Shown one piece after another: positions 1 through 12,785 of a DNA stretch of 64,000 bases (the stretch's first letter is position 1; every line of letters starts with the position of its first letter). This stretch comes from Manduca sexta (Eukaryota; Arthropoda; Insecta; Lepidoptera; Sphingidae): NCBI RefSeq assembly GCF_014839805.1, contig NC_051129.1, positions 7,816,920 to 7,880,919 of the forward strand. The letters run 5' to 3'. The notes under the pieces are model-generated. The model made no database searches and was not told where the DNA came from. It saw nothing but the letters and a program-made list of their open reading frames with translations. Both the position numbers and the translations under genes were made by a program.

Positions 1-1010
1 ACGTGCAAAATTTTGCAGCATGTACATTGTATATTAAAGACAAAATAGATTATCTTACACTAATTGTTACGAAAAAACACGAAAATTGAGAGTAGGATGT
101 GGACCTTAGACAATGTCATTCACACGAAACATTCCAGTTTTGTTATTCACGTCTTTCTGTGACGCTGTGGAATCCAATCCATTCAGCACAGCGCAGCGCT
201 ACACAGAAAAATCCAATCCTTTGGTACATTATAAACACAATCAAAGTTTTCTTTTGCGTCTTGCACAAGCCTTGTTTATTCAGCCCAGTCACGAGTCACG
301 TTTACCTATATCACCAGTAGGTGATATAGGTAAACTTTACAGCCGGATCCAATCCCCAGAACTTTGACCAAACCATCGAGCACGGCGTGGGAACGGCGCT
401 TCAATGCTGTTTGTATGTGATGAGTACAGTACTCGACAGTAAATATTATATGAGTTATAGAGAGAGAATAGGTAAGTCAGGGATGAATCGTCGTATGTCG
501 GAGTGTTAGAGACGATATTCTACGAAGTGGAAGGGAAACAATTATCTATTTTTAAAGCTAATGAGTGATATTCAATCTCGTGTATTGTACCCTTTCTATA
601 GCTCGACGTGTAATATCTACTCCCGATTACTGTACATACATGTTATCGAATAAATCTTGTATTTCTTTAGTTTCCTTGTACGCCTTACAAGTTACAGAGA
701 AGTTTGAGTTCTCGATGTTTCACCCACAGCACGTGTTTTCATAAAGTCTTTGTTAATCGAATGAAAATAACGTTTTTTGAAAAGAGAGTTATGAATGTAA
801 GTAGTTGATGTTAAGTGACCATCACATAATTACCATATAAGCGTTTTGGTGTACTCACTGTAAGCTTATATTTGACTTTTAATAAATCATTGCCTGTAAT
901 ATAATTAATACTGGCCTTTAAAAAGAAAGAAAAAGTTAAGTTTGTCAAAATATTACTTCAGGTAAAAAATGTTTTAAGTAGTTTTGGACAGTATATTATT
1001 TGGTATTGTA
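1..1010. other. Non-coding AT-rich stretch
   Basis: I see no gene here. Two overlapping open frames of 73 and 84 codons near 99-367 lack any recognisable domain and run through a low-complexity stretch. The only structure I can point to is the inverted repeat at 300-335, listed separately. Confidence 0.5.
300..335. repeat. Perfect 16-bp inverted repeat, 4-nt loop
   Basis: The left arm GTTTACCTATATCACC (300-315) is the exact reverse complement of the right arm (320-335), with loop AGTA. A transcript of either strand would fold into a hairpin. No poly-T tract follows, so it is not an obvious terminator, and its origin is unknown. Confidence 0.85.
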
Positions 1011-1149
1011 TGATTTCCCGATATAAATAGTAGCCTATGTCCTTTCCAGGATATCAAACTATTTCTGTACCACATTTCATTGATATCGGTTCAGAGGTAC
1101 AGCTGTGAAAATGTAACAGACAGAGTTACTTTCGCATTTATAAGTATGG
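1011..1149 (+). repeat. Interspersed repeat fragment (Helitron/LINE-tail type)
   Basis: The stretch contains the wording 'gtagcctatgtcctt..caggatatcaaact' followed by 'tttcattgatatcggttcag' and 'acagacagagttactttcgc'. I know this as a very common repeat string in lepidopteran genomes. Related but diverged text is present at 20868-20995 and 37124-37265. It is a fragment without clear ends. Confidence 0.55.
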
Positions 1150-2340
1150 ATGGATTATATAATTTAATAAAAAATTAATTGAGAACGTTTAGCTAAAAAG
1201 GATTACAACACATTTAAAAATTTATAATTCACAACAAACCATTCTAACAAAAATAAGTAACACAAAAATATTAAAGTACTTTAACAATTTTTTTTTAGCA
1301 AACAGCAACCCTTTAAATAAAACAGAATTTTGTGAGTGAAAATGGACGAAATCTTTGAACTCGAGGGTTGTGTAAATAAATTTTAAATGCGATATCGTTG
1401 TAGCCTTTCTCAAACCTAATAAATTAACAAATGTATGAAAATTTAAGCGACATCTCACCCCTATTTCAATTACATCTCATGTTCTGTGTTGATCTGACGG
1501 AGCCTTTTGGACAAACTTCCCTTTGTACCGACGAATTTGCATAATTATTATTCTCAGTCATAACGCTCGGTGAAGGAATGGCAGAAATCAGGCGTGTAAT
1601 CTAGTTTTCTTTTTGAGCTGAGACGATTTTGCGCATTGTTGAGATGTGACACTTTAATCTGAGGATATGAATAATGTATGACGTGACTCGAGCACTTTGT
1701 ATACATATCATTCTTGCTTTTATTAATGGAGGGAAGTAGATAGAGGTCTTAAGCCAAGGACTTTTACTTTCCTGTGCTTTGTGTGAATTATTTTAATAGC
1801 TAACGACAAAAAACGACCGATAGTATTATACAGTGAGGTGTTTGCCGAAGTAACATTTTTTAGGCTTCAATATTTAAATGTGTGTGATTTCTTACTTTAA
1901 ATGATTTTGTAAATGTAAAAATAGCATCTTGGTAAAGACATTAAACAGTACAGTTAGTTATAATCGGGACATTAGGATAAAATTTGTGTTTTGTCTTGGT
2001 AAACGTGCAAATAACGGTATGGAAAAAATATAAAGTATTTTACATTAATGATTCGCTATTCCACGGTAGATTGAATAACTATCGCATGTGCGCTAAATTG
2101 TTATATGATAATCTTCCTAATGTCCCATCTATATAATCTTCGAACTCTGCATCGTATCAAATATCTTTTATTTGAAAATTCAAGTGGAGGTGGAAGGTCC
2201 AATTTCATTACGCATTAGAGCGTAATATAAAAATAGTTTAAAATTCTCTGGTTTAGAAACGTTGTTATTATTACTTTGTATTTATAATATCAAAATGAAT
2301 TAAATTGTATTATTATTATTATTTTTAAACGGGAACAGGA
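1150..2340. other. Non-coding stretch with one low-copy repeat
   Basis: No gene is supported. The 78-codon minus frame near 1222-1458 has no domain and AT-driven composition. Positions about 1940-2065 are similar to about 38540-38790 (see that entry). Confidence 0.45.
1940..2065 (+). repeat. Low-copy repeat, partner of 38540-38790
   Basis: It shares an 'attaaacagta' block, a 'ggacattagg' block and a 'tatggaaaaaatat.aagtatttt' block, in the same order, with 38540-38790. The other copy has roughly 120 extra bases between the second and third block. The family is not recognised. Confidence 0.5.
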
Positions 2341-2380
2341 AAGCTTGATAGTATGTCGAGTAAGTTCCAGAAAGAGAGTC

Positions 2381-2417
2381 GACGTACGAGAGATGATTGC
2401 CGGCCTGTTTGAAACAT
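2381..2417 (+). repeat. Family D repeat, short fragment
   Basis: The text 'gacgtacgagagatgattg' joined to 'ccggcctgtttgaa' matches two separate parts of family D (compare 4459-4508), so this is an internally deleted remnant. Confidence 0.45.
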
Positions 2418-4329
2418 GATTTTTGTAAAGAAAGAATAAATAGTATTAAAACACTAGGCCAATAAATGAATTATACCATTTCATACGTGTGTAAATGAAG
2501 TTACAGTTTTATTTTTGGTCCATAAAACGAAACGGTCCCGGATGTTTTCTTTGTTCCATCTGACGTCATTGAAATATTAAGAAACCTTTTGACTTGATGA
2601 GCGAATTAAGACGCGTAGCTTTATGTTCAGTTAATTAGCGTTTTGCGTGGGAAGCTTTTAAGCTTAATGTGCGCGCAAAGTGGGGTCAAGTTACGAAACA
2701 TATTTATTTTTAAATTGGACGTGAAATATTTCGTTTTAATAGTTGTTTAGATTTCAACCTAACCTCGGTAGTACATAATATTAAATTACTTTGAGGTACA
2801 TAGTTATGCTGGAATGTATCTAGATTGGTGAATGTGTCCCGAACATATTGGTATTCCCACCGTAGGTACTAATTACGTAATGGGGCACGAACAAATTGCA
2901 CTGTTATTAAGTTGTAGTACAGACTAACGCGCGCATACTGATTGTTTGGAACGCGTTCGCTAATCTGAACACACTTACAGCTTTCATAAAATATATTGTA
3001 TATATAAAATTAAGCTTTTTGTAATGAATAATGTAAGTAAAGTTTTGTACCGTACTATTCATGATAAATAAATAAATTATGTTATTAAAATATTCATGGT
3101 TTTTGAAGATTACAGTTTTTACTTATTTGTTACCTACAAACTATTTTTACATCTTAATAAAACACTACAAAAGATTAAATTCCTTTAATCGATCCGTTTA
3201 AAAATATTTGAACATTATTTTATGTTATATTTAAGACGCCAACTTCTCTACGATATTCCAGATAAAACTTTTATTATTAGCGACGGTAAAACTAAACTGG
3301 CATAAAATAGGCCATGCCTGAAATAGAACAAGGACATTTTGCGGCCAAGTGCGCAGAACACATGCGGTGTACTGTCTTATATTCTACTTTTTATGACATC
3401 CCACGATCGAGCTATGTTATAAAAGGAATTGTGGATAAGATAAAATTCTTCGGCCGCTTCGGAGTATTGAAATTCGAAATTGAACTTATTGGACACGAGT
3501 CACGTGTCGGCGTTTTATTTTTGCTACAATAACGCCGAATAAATAATGTCAGTTACTGAAAGGCGTAAAGTGTAACGAAGCCTTGGGATTTTAAATCGTA
3601 GACCTCTGAAGTATTTTTAAAGAAAAGGAGAAGAGTGGTATGACTGGTATGAAGTTTAAAGCAAAAGAAAAGGAGTAGGGTCTGTTAAGGGATCAGATAT
3701 GATCACACACACTATAAGAGGCGTTGTAGATGTATTGCCTACCATGAAAGAAGGTGGTAGGAATTGAAGAGGGTATATTTGGTCTAGATATACTGGCTTG
3801 TTTCTATGACGGTCCAGGTCCATCTAGTAAGACCGGCTTAGACCAATATAATTTTAGTGACCACTGAGGGACGCATAGTTTTATGAATCAAAATTATATT
3901 AAAACTACACATCAGACTATAATACTGAGCAAGGAAAAAATCCATCAGATCTACTTTAAAATAATTTTCGTTCAATCCGCTACCAATTTAAAATTTAGAT
4001 ACACTGTCCAACGTTGTCGCACCGCAATACTATTCTTGTCAATTCAAGTTTGAAAGTTCTAGAATGTAAACTAGGTTGTTTGTGACGATATTAGTTTTGG
4101 ACAGTTTGTTTGGTGCAGATGGAATTTTTAGGCAGCTCATGTTTTATGTGCTCCAGGTTAAACAACACAAAGTGATGGATTGTTGTGTGCTGGAAATAAA
4201 AGGACTGGAAGAAAGATCTATCGGTATTATATTTTGTATAAGCGAGCTTATTTAGCGGGAGATATTTTTTTGTAAAGTCTGGGTATAATATACCGCAATT
4301 CCTGTGATTACTGCAACTTCCGTCTTATG
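2418..4329. other. Non-coding stretch, nothing recognised
   Basis: A 72-codon plus-strand frame at 3314-3532 is the longest open frame. It has no domain, signal or neighbouring gene structure, so I leave it out as a gene. No repeat family was recognised. Confidence 0.4.
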
Positions 4330-4702
4330 ATCACGTGCCCCGCAGTACTTTGTAATTCAATGTGCGGGGAGTGTTTTTTTTTTTATAAGATCACGGCGAC
4401 GTGACGTCACTACGCCTGTTAGTAAGTAAAGTGAGGTTAAATAGAATATCGTCTGACGAGAGATGATTACCCCTCGACAGTTGACACAATTATGCCGGCC
4501 GGTTTGAACAGGATATACACAGCCTGATCCCGGACCGCGACACATTTACGTGGACCACTATAGCTGGTTTTAACACCTTGTGTACTGTGGTTGCTATCCG
4601 GGCGGATATAAAGTATATCCTACCAGCAAAATTGTTAATGGCCAGTTGTAACGTCTCCATTAAGCGAGCTGTTTGCTCGTCTAGCAGATTATGACACAAT
4701 TT
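4330..4702 (+). repeat. Family D interspersed repeat, long copy
   Basis: This is the longest copy of a repeat that also occurs at 31716-31849, 27975-28170, 51905-52134, 34758-34875 (deleted) and, reversed, at 16916-17010. Shared landmarks are 'ctgacgagagatgattacc', 'acaattatgccggcc', 'cgcgacacatttacgtgg', 'gggcggatataaagtatatcc' and 'tttgctcgtct'. Copies differ by many substitutions and indels, so the family is old. I see no terminal repeats, no tRNA-like boxes and no coding capacity that survives in more than one copy, so its class is unknown. Small frames across it give similar peptides only because the DNA is repeated. Confidence 0.65.
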
Positions 4703-5344
4703 GTCAGCGGTTATACGTCCATTCGGTTAGGCCGGCATAATTCTAGTGACCATTGCAAGTTTTTTCGTTGGATGACAAAATACACAGCAGCTGTGCAGAG
4801 TTTCAAACTAATAAACTACGTCAAATATAAATAAGTTTATTCGAAGCTCGCAATTTAGACATTTTCGATGTTCGTGTCTACAAGTAATAAATGAAGTATC
4901 AGAAGTACTTGTTTCCTGCAGCAACTTTCACAGCCACAATATGATTTCATCGTGTTTCGCAAGTGAATTTTCATTTAATATTAGTGGAGATTTTAATTTC
5001 AAACGTGCTTGTAGAAACTAATTTGCGAGTGCTTGAATTTACTCATTAACTCTTCCGAGATACGAAATCTTTTGAAACAAGCTTCTAGAGGGGATGATGG
5101 GGGAGTTGCGAACTTACTGTTTACTTAAACCTCTTTCTTATTTATTAATTGTTTACTTCCAATGTTCTGACTGAAAAGCGATATTAATTAAATGAATGGT
5201 AATATTATATTTTACGAAGATAATTATTATAAATGTGAAAATAAATTATAAATATATGTAACATAAAAAAATGTATTATACGGTATATATTATATAATGT
5301 ACGATATATGGTATCATAATGATTTATTTCGTTTATGCAAATGT

Positions 5345-5470
5345 TAGACATAGAAATAAATTTATTTTGCGGATTTCCGATGTTTCGAAGACTTTGCTGC
5401 CTTCGTGATAACGGGACTAAGGTGTTGGTCATACGGAAAGTCAAAGTTACAATATCTACTTACGTTTTAC
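5345..5470 (-). repeat. Family F repeat, minus-oriented copy
   Basis: The core 'ccgatgtttcgaagactttg' and the distal 'aaagtcaaagttacaatatc' are shared with 12647-12785 and, reversed, with 27055-27255 and 41128-41296. No terminal repeats or coding region can be seen. Confidence 0.6.
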
Positions 5471-7495
5471 AATGTGATAAATTCCGAAACTAAGCTTTAT
5501 TTAAATACGGTATCTTATTTCAGAAATTTTAATTGTTTTAATGAATGTAATAAAGATAATTTAAGTAACGATTAATAATATTACACTTTCACCCGTATGC
5601 ATAAAATAATTTTATATTACGAATAATTAAAACACATAATATCAACTAAAAATGTTATTTATGTATAAATGCGTGACTGTCTCATTCCCGAATTTATCGG
5701 ATTAAAAATGCTAATTCGTCAAATAAATATTTATGGAACAAAGTTTGCTATAAATCAATCAAAAACTTTCGAAAATGGAACTCCATTGGTGACCCCGAAA
5801 CCGTGTATCTTTTTAAAATGGAAGTCGGGTATTGGATTGCTTATCTTTGCCCGTTGAAATTTTGCCCGAACTTTGCTCCCGGCGGAAATCCGACCTGATA
5901 CGGCGTTGCTAGTCGTTTTAAATCGTCCGCGTTCGCTTCAAGTACTCGATACTCAGTGACAGCCCTGCTATATAAGATTATACGTGAAGTATTAGTATTT
6001 AATAGGGTTGACGGAACACCTTTTTAACCCAGTTCACTAAAAAGCGACAAAAAGTTTGCTCAAAATTGATCTGTTAATTAATAAATTCCTATTGCTTATT
6101 TTAAAGGCCGGTAGGGAAGAACCAATGATTCTGTTATAGCTGGTATTATTAGCGTTGGTTATTACTTAGCACAAGATGGCTTACTTGTTCAGTTTCTAGC
6201 CTATGCTATAAAAAGGCTTTTGCCTAGACCTAATTTCTTTTTAGGTTACCAATTCCATCGCATGTTCAAATTAGTTAGAATTTAGTTGTTAGTATAAAGG
6301 TTTTCCATAATTTAGTAAAAACCATTATTCACGGTTTGTTTTTAGAATATTAAGGCGTGATGACGTCGAAACATTTTCAACATAGATTTAATCGTTGTAA
6401 ACGTACAGTAACCTAATTGCTCAAGGCTTAACATTTCAAATTCTTGACCCCAGCATAACATTGTTTTACCTAAATCTACTGAATTATTTGGCTTGGTGAA
6501 AATTTTAGTAATTGGCTTGAGGTATTTTTTTTGTTACTGTTATATAGTTTTTTTGTTTAATATATAACCTCTTTTCTATATGATCATTGGTGACAATGAG
6601 TCAATAAGAACTTAATTTGAATTTTCTTATAGTAAACAACAAGCACGAAAGCGGAGTCTCGTGCTAGTAGATAACTGTATTTATATATTAAGTAATTTTC
6701 TTAGAAAAACCCATTATCTTTTTTGTGTCAAAGGCATACACATGGACTCATTAATCTGATCGCAATGCATCAGACTATTAGCTCGGGATTTGAATCAGGT
6801 CTAAAGCTTTGTGTTTTGTGTTCTTGTTTGTAACAGAAGGTTTGTGTGCAATATGATTCCCCATGAGAGTAGATGTCGGACCGCTCGTAGTCATCAGCAG
6901 TCCAACATGATACAAAACCTGAAATCACGTAACAAATGCTACAGACTGTGAGGCCAGATTTGTTGATTTCCCCCAAATTTAGGTGATTATGAACGTCATG
7001 AAGGAACAATTTGGAGGGTACAAAATGTTGGAGGGGGGCATTGCGTTGTGTAGATGGAAAATTGGATATCTTTTGTCGCGTTCTTCATATATTTGTGGAG
7101 ATTTTTTCGTAAACCTTATTTTGGAGGTATGACGAAGCAAACGTTTGGCATCACTACCCGTACATCGTTCGAAGCTTGATATATTTATCCATTTATAATT
7201 GGTTTTAGTATTGGTTTTCGTAGATGCAAAGGTTTGAAAATAATTTTGCGAACTCAACGTTTCATTATTAGGCGTAGTTAGCACCGTTCATTATAAGGCA
7301 TTGTTTGATAATCGGAGTGTCTCGCGAAAACTAGAAGCGCCATTGAATGGGTGGCTATTTTAATTTTAATCAGAAGGATAATAAATAAACAACAGTACCT
7401 TTGGATATATTGTGGAATTATGTTTTCGTGCTCGTGCCTCTAGGACGTTAATCTCTTAATAATTCACTTGGAGTTTGTAGGATGGGTTCATAAAG
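5471..7495. other. Non-coding stretch, nothing recognised
   Basis: Small frames (62, 79 and 101 codons at 5669-5857, 6770-7009 and 6979-7284) show no domains, no conserved motifs and no supporting signals. No repeat family was recognised. Confidence 0.4.
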
Positions 7496-7663
7496 CACAC
7501 ACACACACACTTTATCCCGCAAGGGGTAGGCAGAGGTGCAACTGGTGCACTCATATACTCCGTCGTAACATGCGAAAGAGCGCGACTCTATCACCATGTC
7601 AAAGCAAAATTTTTGACTGCGGGCTGACACTTACTGAGTAGTAGCACCCAATATCACATTGCC
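7496..7663 (-). mobile_element. SINE A copy, 5'-truncated
   Basis: On the minus strand it reads from the SINE A body to the tail: 'gcaatgtgatattggg', then 'ttgcacctctgcctacccc', then a GT-rich tail (CA repeat at 7498-7510 on the plus strand). The tRNA-like head is missing, as expected of 5'-truncated retroposition. Confidence 0.65.
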
Positions 7664-8419
7664 ATATAAACAATTTTTTTTTAAATACAAAACAGCATTT
7701 GGAAATATTATTATGATCAAGCGTAAAATTGCAAGAGGAGTAAAACCTAATAATTATAAATAAACGATTTTTCATTTTCCTTAATGATTATCGAAAATAA
7801 CTAGATGAGAATCGAAATACCCGACGGAGCTTTTACAATTTATAGCGCGGTATCTGGGTCACTGAATCAAAGCTCCAATAACAGTGTAAACCCCCCTTTA
7901 AATATTTTAAAGCGACTAAAGCGTTCTATAGAAGTATACATATTGTAAAGTCGAGTACACACTATTATCGCGGCGGTAATGCCACGCGCGTGTTGAAAGC
8001 CACAATGTTTGTATTAGCTCGCGATGCACGATACACACGTCGGATAGTAGCAAGACTTATGCCCGACCTTTTAACCTAAAATGTTTGAATTCTGTACAGC
8101 GATTAATGGAGGCAATTAAAACAAAAAATGTTGGAAATTTTCTTTTTTCATTGTTTGAAATGTAAGAAGAGGAATTTGGTAATGAGAAAATTAGTAAAGA
8201 ACCTCGTGGGATAAGAGACCTGAGAATAAGTTGTCTACCTATCTAATCTATCCAAATATAAAAGTGTACGACTGAACTATTTTATACATACATCAGATTT
8301 TTTTAATGTTGTATTTTATCCTATGGATGACTTTAATCAGACAATTTAAAAATCAATTCTAAATTAACCTTATATGCGATACCATGTTGCAAAAAGAAGT
8401 AAACTTCGGAGTACACAAA

Positions 8420-8652
8420 CACTCACGACTTTCGTCTCTGAAGAGGTAGACAGAGGCGCAACTGATACACCAACTTTCGACCGTGTGTATTCCATTCCAT
8501 AATGTGACATGAAGAGAGCCTATCGCCTTACCGAGCACAAATTCCAGGCTCTGAGCTGATAGTGAAAAATACAATAACAATTTACTCGATCCGCGGATCG
8601 AACCCGAGAAATCAGCACTGCAGTCGCACGTAACACATCTGAGCCGCCGAGG
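8420..8652 (-). mobile_element. SINE A copy, near full length
   Basis: The minus strand starts with a tRNA-like head (reverse of 'gagccgccgaggtc' at 8640) including a diverged B box near 8590-8605, then the standard SINE A body, and ends in the 'gcgcctctgtctacctctt' tail region. Small frames overlapping it are by-products of the SINE. Confidence 0.7.
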
Positions 8653-9179
8653 TCTTCGTTATATTTTACCTATTTCCATTAGTTTGCTAGCTCGATCGTC
8701 CAGTAAGCTACAAATTACTATCATCAAACAGTTAATCCACCTTTACCAAACCGTAATGGGTCCCTCTGTTCGTCAAAGGTAAAACGTTGCTAGCCTTATC
8801 TTTAAATTTTCCTGCTAATTCTTCGTCCGCGATGCGATCGGGGACCCTATAAATCTCGGATTTAATAACCATCAAGGGAGCAATTTTGACCGAAGGTCTA
8901 AACTGTTGTACGGTTGGTTTTTTTTCTAATTTCTACTTGGTATATCGGAATAGGTATTATTGCGCTATTGTGATTCGGGGCACGCTCAGAGCTCTTTATT
9001 AACTCAGTTGGGTAACTCAATTTGGCGTTGAAGGGATGACGAGAAGGGCTCGTGTACGTGTTACCAGTACTTTTGTACAATGTGCTCGTGAATAGTGCAG
9101 TTTCCTATAGATAAGTAATATATTTTATATCTGTCAATATATGTATATTATTATTTTATTATAAAAATACTCACATTCC

Positions 9180-9342
9180 AACTTCTCCGTAGAAAAGATT
9201 CCATCCTACGTATGTCTGGAAGAGATTTCTCTTAGCGATAAGACCGACTATTGTTACACTAGCTGTAGTTAATAAGTATGTGTTTTTTTTTCTTTTATTA
9301 CTCACGTGGTGTTCAATATAGAAGTATATCTATCTATCTAAG
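9180..9342 (+). mobile_element. LINE 3'-end fragment with TATC-rich tail
   Basis: The text 'gtctggaagagatttctctta' with 'gcgataagaccg' and a terminal 'tatctatctatcta' repeat looks like the 3' untranslated end of a lepidopteran non-LTR retrotransposon. The same sequence occurs reversed at 33602-33745. No reverse transcriptase remains, so the LINE clade cannot be assigned. Confidence 0.6.
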
Positions 9343-9719
9343 TGATCTTTTGTTCGCGCGATACAGTCCAGTTCGAAAGAATTTTCGGTGAATTGTTCAT
9401 TGCTCTAGCTCGCAAAATTTATGGACTTTTTAAAATACCTTTACTAACCTGTTAACTTACTATATAGTAACATCGATACGGAGTATAAGTATATGTGATT
9501 TATCATTAAAATTAGACTTAAAGTTATTATGCCAGAGAGTATATTTCGGTGGTTAAATGCGTATTTTTTAAAATAATATTGACGCTTATGTTACGTGTAA
9601 CGTAGAATGTAGTTTACGCAGTTTTAGTAAGCGAAAAATAACCTTAAAATTAAGGCAACTAAATTGGATGTAATATGTGGTTAAAGTAAGCTTACTAAGC
9701 CGGAGTACATATATTAGGG

Positions 9720-9766
9720 GCTGGTAATACCGTCGACTGTCGAGCGACGCACCATCTCTCGTTGGC
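9720..9766 (-). repeat. Family D repeat, short minus fragment
   Basis: The reverse complement contains 'aacgagagatgg' and 'cgacagtcgac', matching the centre of family D. The rest is lost. Confidence 0.35.
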
Positions 9767-10037
9767 CGACAATATATTTAAACAGCACCGTTTTTCTCAT
9801 TAGGTGCGGTGTTTACCGTATCAGGTTAAAAGTAAATAGCATGTAAGTTCACTTAACCCATGGTTTATAAATTAGTTAAAGGTTAGTAAAATTTAGAGTT
9901 TAAAATAGCATGCGTTTTGAAATAAACAGTAATAATAATTTAACTTACAACGGAAAATTATATAAAAGATAATCCTTTAGGCTCAAAGTAATCAAACTTG
10001 ATGGTGTATAACATTTTACATTTTTTTTTATTATTCG

Positions 10038-10137
10038 TCTCCCATAGTTTTAAAATGGGAAAGATGGTTTAATCACACTGTACGTTTTACGTTGACAGAA
10101 ACGGCAGCCGAAGTCAACACCCCGGATGACGGTTAAG
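10038..10137 (+). repeat. Family F repeat, degraded copy
   Basis: The string 'cgtctcccatagttttaaaa' and 'caacaccccggatgacgg' resemble parts of the 27055-27255 copy, with the TTCGAAACGTC core deleted. Confidence 0.35.
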
Positions 10138-11389
10138 TAATGTTTGCGCCCGCTAAAAGCTGACCCGTGCTCGTGTGGTGTCAATGTTCCACGTTCAGCC
10201 ACTCTCATTGTACTCAAAGTGGTGAGACTCTAGTGGTTTGTTAACGCTTTGATTAAAGGCCATCTTGTAACAGATTCGGGGAATAAAACCGTTTGTAGTG
10301 TTTATTGGAATAAAATGTGATAGCATTCGAATTTTTGAATTTAGAATTATTCCAAATTGTGTTGCTTTAATTACGTAGATTTAGTTGTGATTACGTATTC
10401 GAATTTTAAATCATTTTCCCACATTTTACGGTTTAAGTTGAATTGTAAATTAAGTTGTAATTATGGCAAAATCGTTAAAAAATATTTAAATTTTAGAAGA
10501 TATTATTTTTGGCAAGTAATCTATGAAATCTATGAATATTAAACTACGAACTACGATAAATAGGTTATAAAATCTCATTTATTGTAATAATATTATGAAA
10601 GTGGTGAGAATTATAATGGAAAATTACTGCGAAGGCTGCCATGCCGTCAGCACTGAGAAACAGACTTGTTATCACAGCAATGCCTATGAATAAGGGGGTA
10701 AATGTATAAAATCTGTCTAGATCGTCTAGAGATTTAGTAATTTTTTTTTGGAATAATATTTTCTATTTTCCTAATTATTCTAGCGTAAACATATTTCGTG
10801 GAAAATGAATATTAGTTTCATCGCTGGATTGTAAACGAGTAACACCTAAACAAACACACCAAACGCCCTTTTCGAATATTAGTGAAACTGTTTATGTCCG
10901 GGCGCGTCGTAAATTAAGTTTTAGTATTCGATATTGCGACATTAAAATAAACCGATTTTATGACCTTTCAAGGAAACCTAGTTATCTATTCAATTCTAAG
11001 AATTTATAGGTCTATAAAGAATATTATGTGTTTAATAGGATAATGAAACATTTTCACTATCGTATTATCAAAGATATAAAATTGAAAATAGTTATTGTTT
11101 TTAGCGGTTAATATTTTTATATTAAAATTGTTATAATACCACTAAATAAAAAAAAACATGAATACATTTCAACCATTTCCATATCTCTCTGAAATAAAGC
11201 TGATATCTGGTTGAAGATTAATTAGTATTCGGTGAGTTTTAATCTCGATGATTTACAAATGCACTAAAAATATTTCAATAGATTTTTGTCCCACTTTTTG
11301 CTACTCCTTGAGTTTATATTCAGTACGACTTTCATGTAGATTTTGTTTTAATCGTATCCAATGTTAACGCATGAAGTCATAAATATTTC
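10138..11389. other. Non-coding AT-rich stretch
   Basis: No gene or repeat is recognised. A 61-codon frame at 10357-10542 is AT-rich and featureless. Positions 10138-10260 are less AT-rich than the rest but show no open frame. Confidence 0.4.
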
Positions 11390-11562
11390 TCTCCCTGAAG
11401 GGATAAGCAGATAGACAATTAATGCTCTCTTTATTTTGCTGTATGTATCCGTCTCATCATATCTATCGCCATATCGGGCACAAATTCTAACACCGGGATG
11501 AAATTATCGAGAAAATCTCGATATCACTTTGCCCGACCAGGGATCGACTACCGAGGTAGTCA
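11390..11562 (-). mobile_element. SINE A copy, diverged
   Basis: The plus strand shows 'ccctgaagggataagcaga', 'atcgccatatcgggcacaaa' and 'atatcactttgcccgacc', the SINE A landmarks in reverse order, with several indels. The head end is degraded near 11562. Confidence 0.6.
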
Positions 11563-12490
11563 AAATATGTTAACTATCCAAAATACAATCACCCATATAT
11601 ATATTTATTTATTTACTTGCGCAACTTTTTTTCTATAGGTGAAAGAAATTGCAGTAGGTTGTCTTAAACTTACTTTCTATCCGTTTAATAAGGTAGATTG
11701 GTTCTTTTCAGTAGCCCCACTTTGAAGGATTACTGGGTAGTCCAAGACATTGATGGTTGCGTTTATATATTTTACTGTGTGATTATGTACCGTTCAAGTT
11801 AATTTGGAGGTTACAATCACGTAAATATGCGATTGAATACATAGTACACACATACTCACAAAATTTGATGTTTGTTATTGATGTTATTGATCGAGAGACC
11901 AATACGTTAGTCACGTGTCAATCTTTCAATCAATCCTAATAAAACATCGAGTCATGTAGTGTGTGTGTTTTTTTGCCACATTTAAAGCACTAATTTAATA
12001 ACACTGGAAGTTTATTCTTGCGTAAATTTTAGTTTTTTTTTGTCATGTTCTAAACACTGATTTTGTAAGATTAGATTATTCCCGCGTAGATCTTATGACT
12101 TGCTGAAAAGGATTTATAGGGTTTCGATTTCAAATTGTGCAGGGTTGTAAAAGTACACATAAACAATCCTGCATTCTGTTTTCTTTACTGTTATTGTCGT
12201 GTTTTGTTTTATGTAGTTTCCTCTATAATATGTGATTATTATATAGGGCTATGATTGGACAATTTTAACGACGTTCGAGAATGTTATGTGAAATATTTGC
12301 TTTTGCTCACCGTTTCCTACCTTTCACGTTATAAAAGTCTCTTGGCCTGGTATACTTTTTAAATATATTTAGATTAATCCGGGAAATGGTATCTGTATAG
12401 CATAATTAATTCACGTCTGTTCAGCGGTTTGAGTGTTTATTGCTATAAAACACAGGATTTAAGGCATTTGTTCAATACGGATCATTCAAC

Positions 12491-12785
<295 letters not shown>

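Noticed and set aside
4357..4545. Small minus frame whose peptide resembles the one at 51840-52037 (YPVQT.RHN motif)
   Set aside because: Both lie in family D repeats. Similarity follows from the repeat, the frames are short, and other copies do not keep them open.
6979..7284. 101-codon minus frame
   Set aside because: No domain, no conserved motif and no promoter or splice context; chance length in this much DNA.
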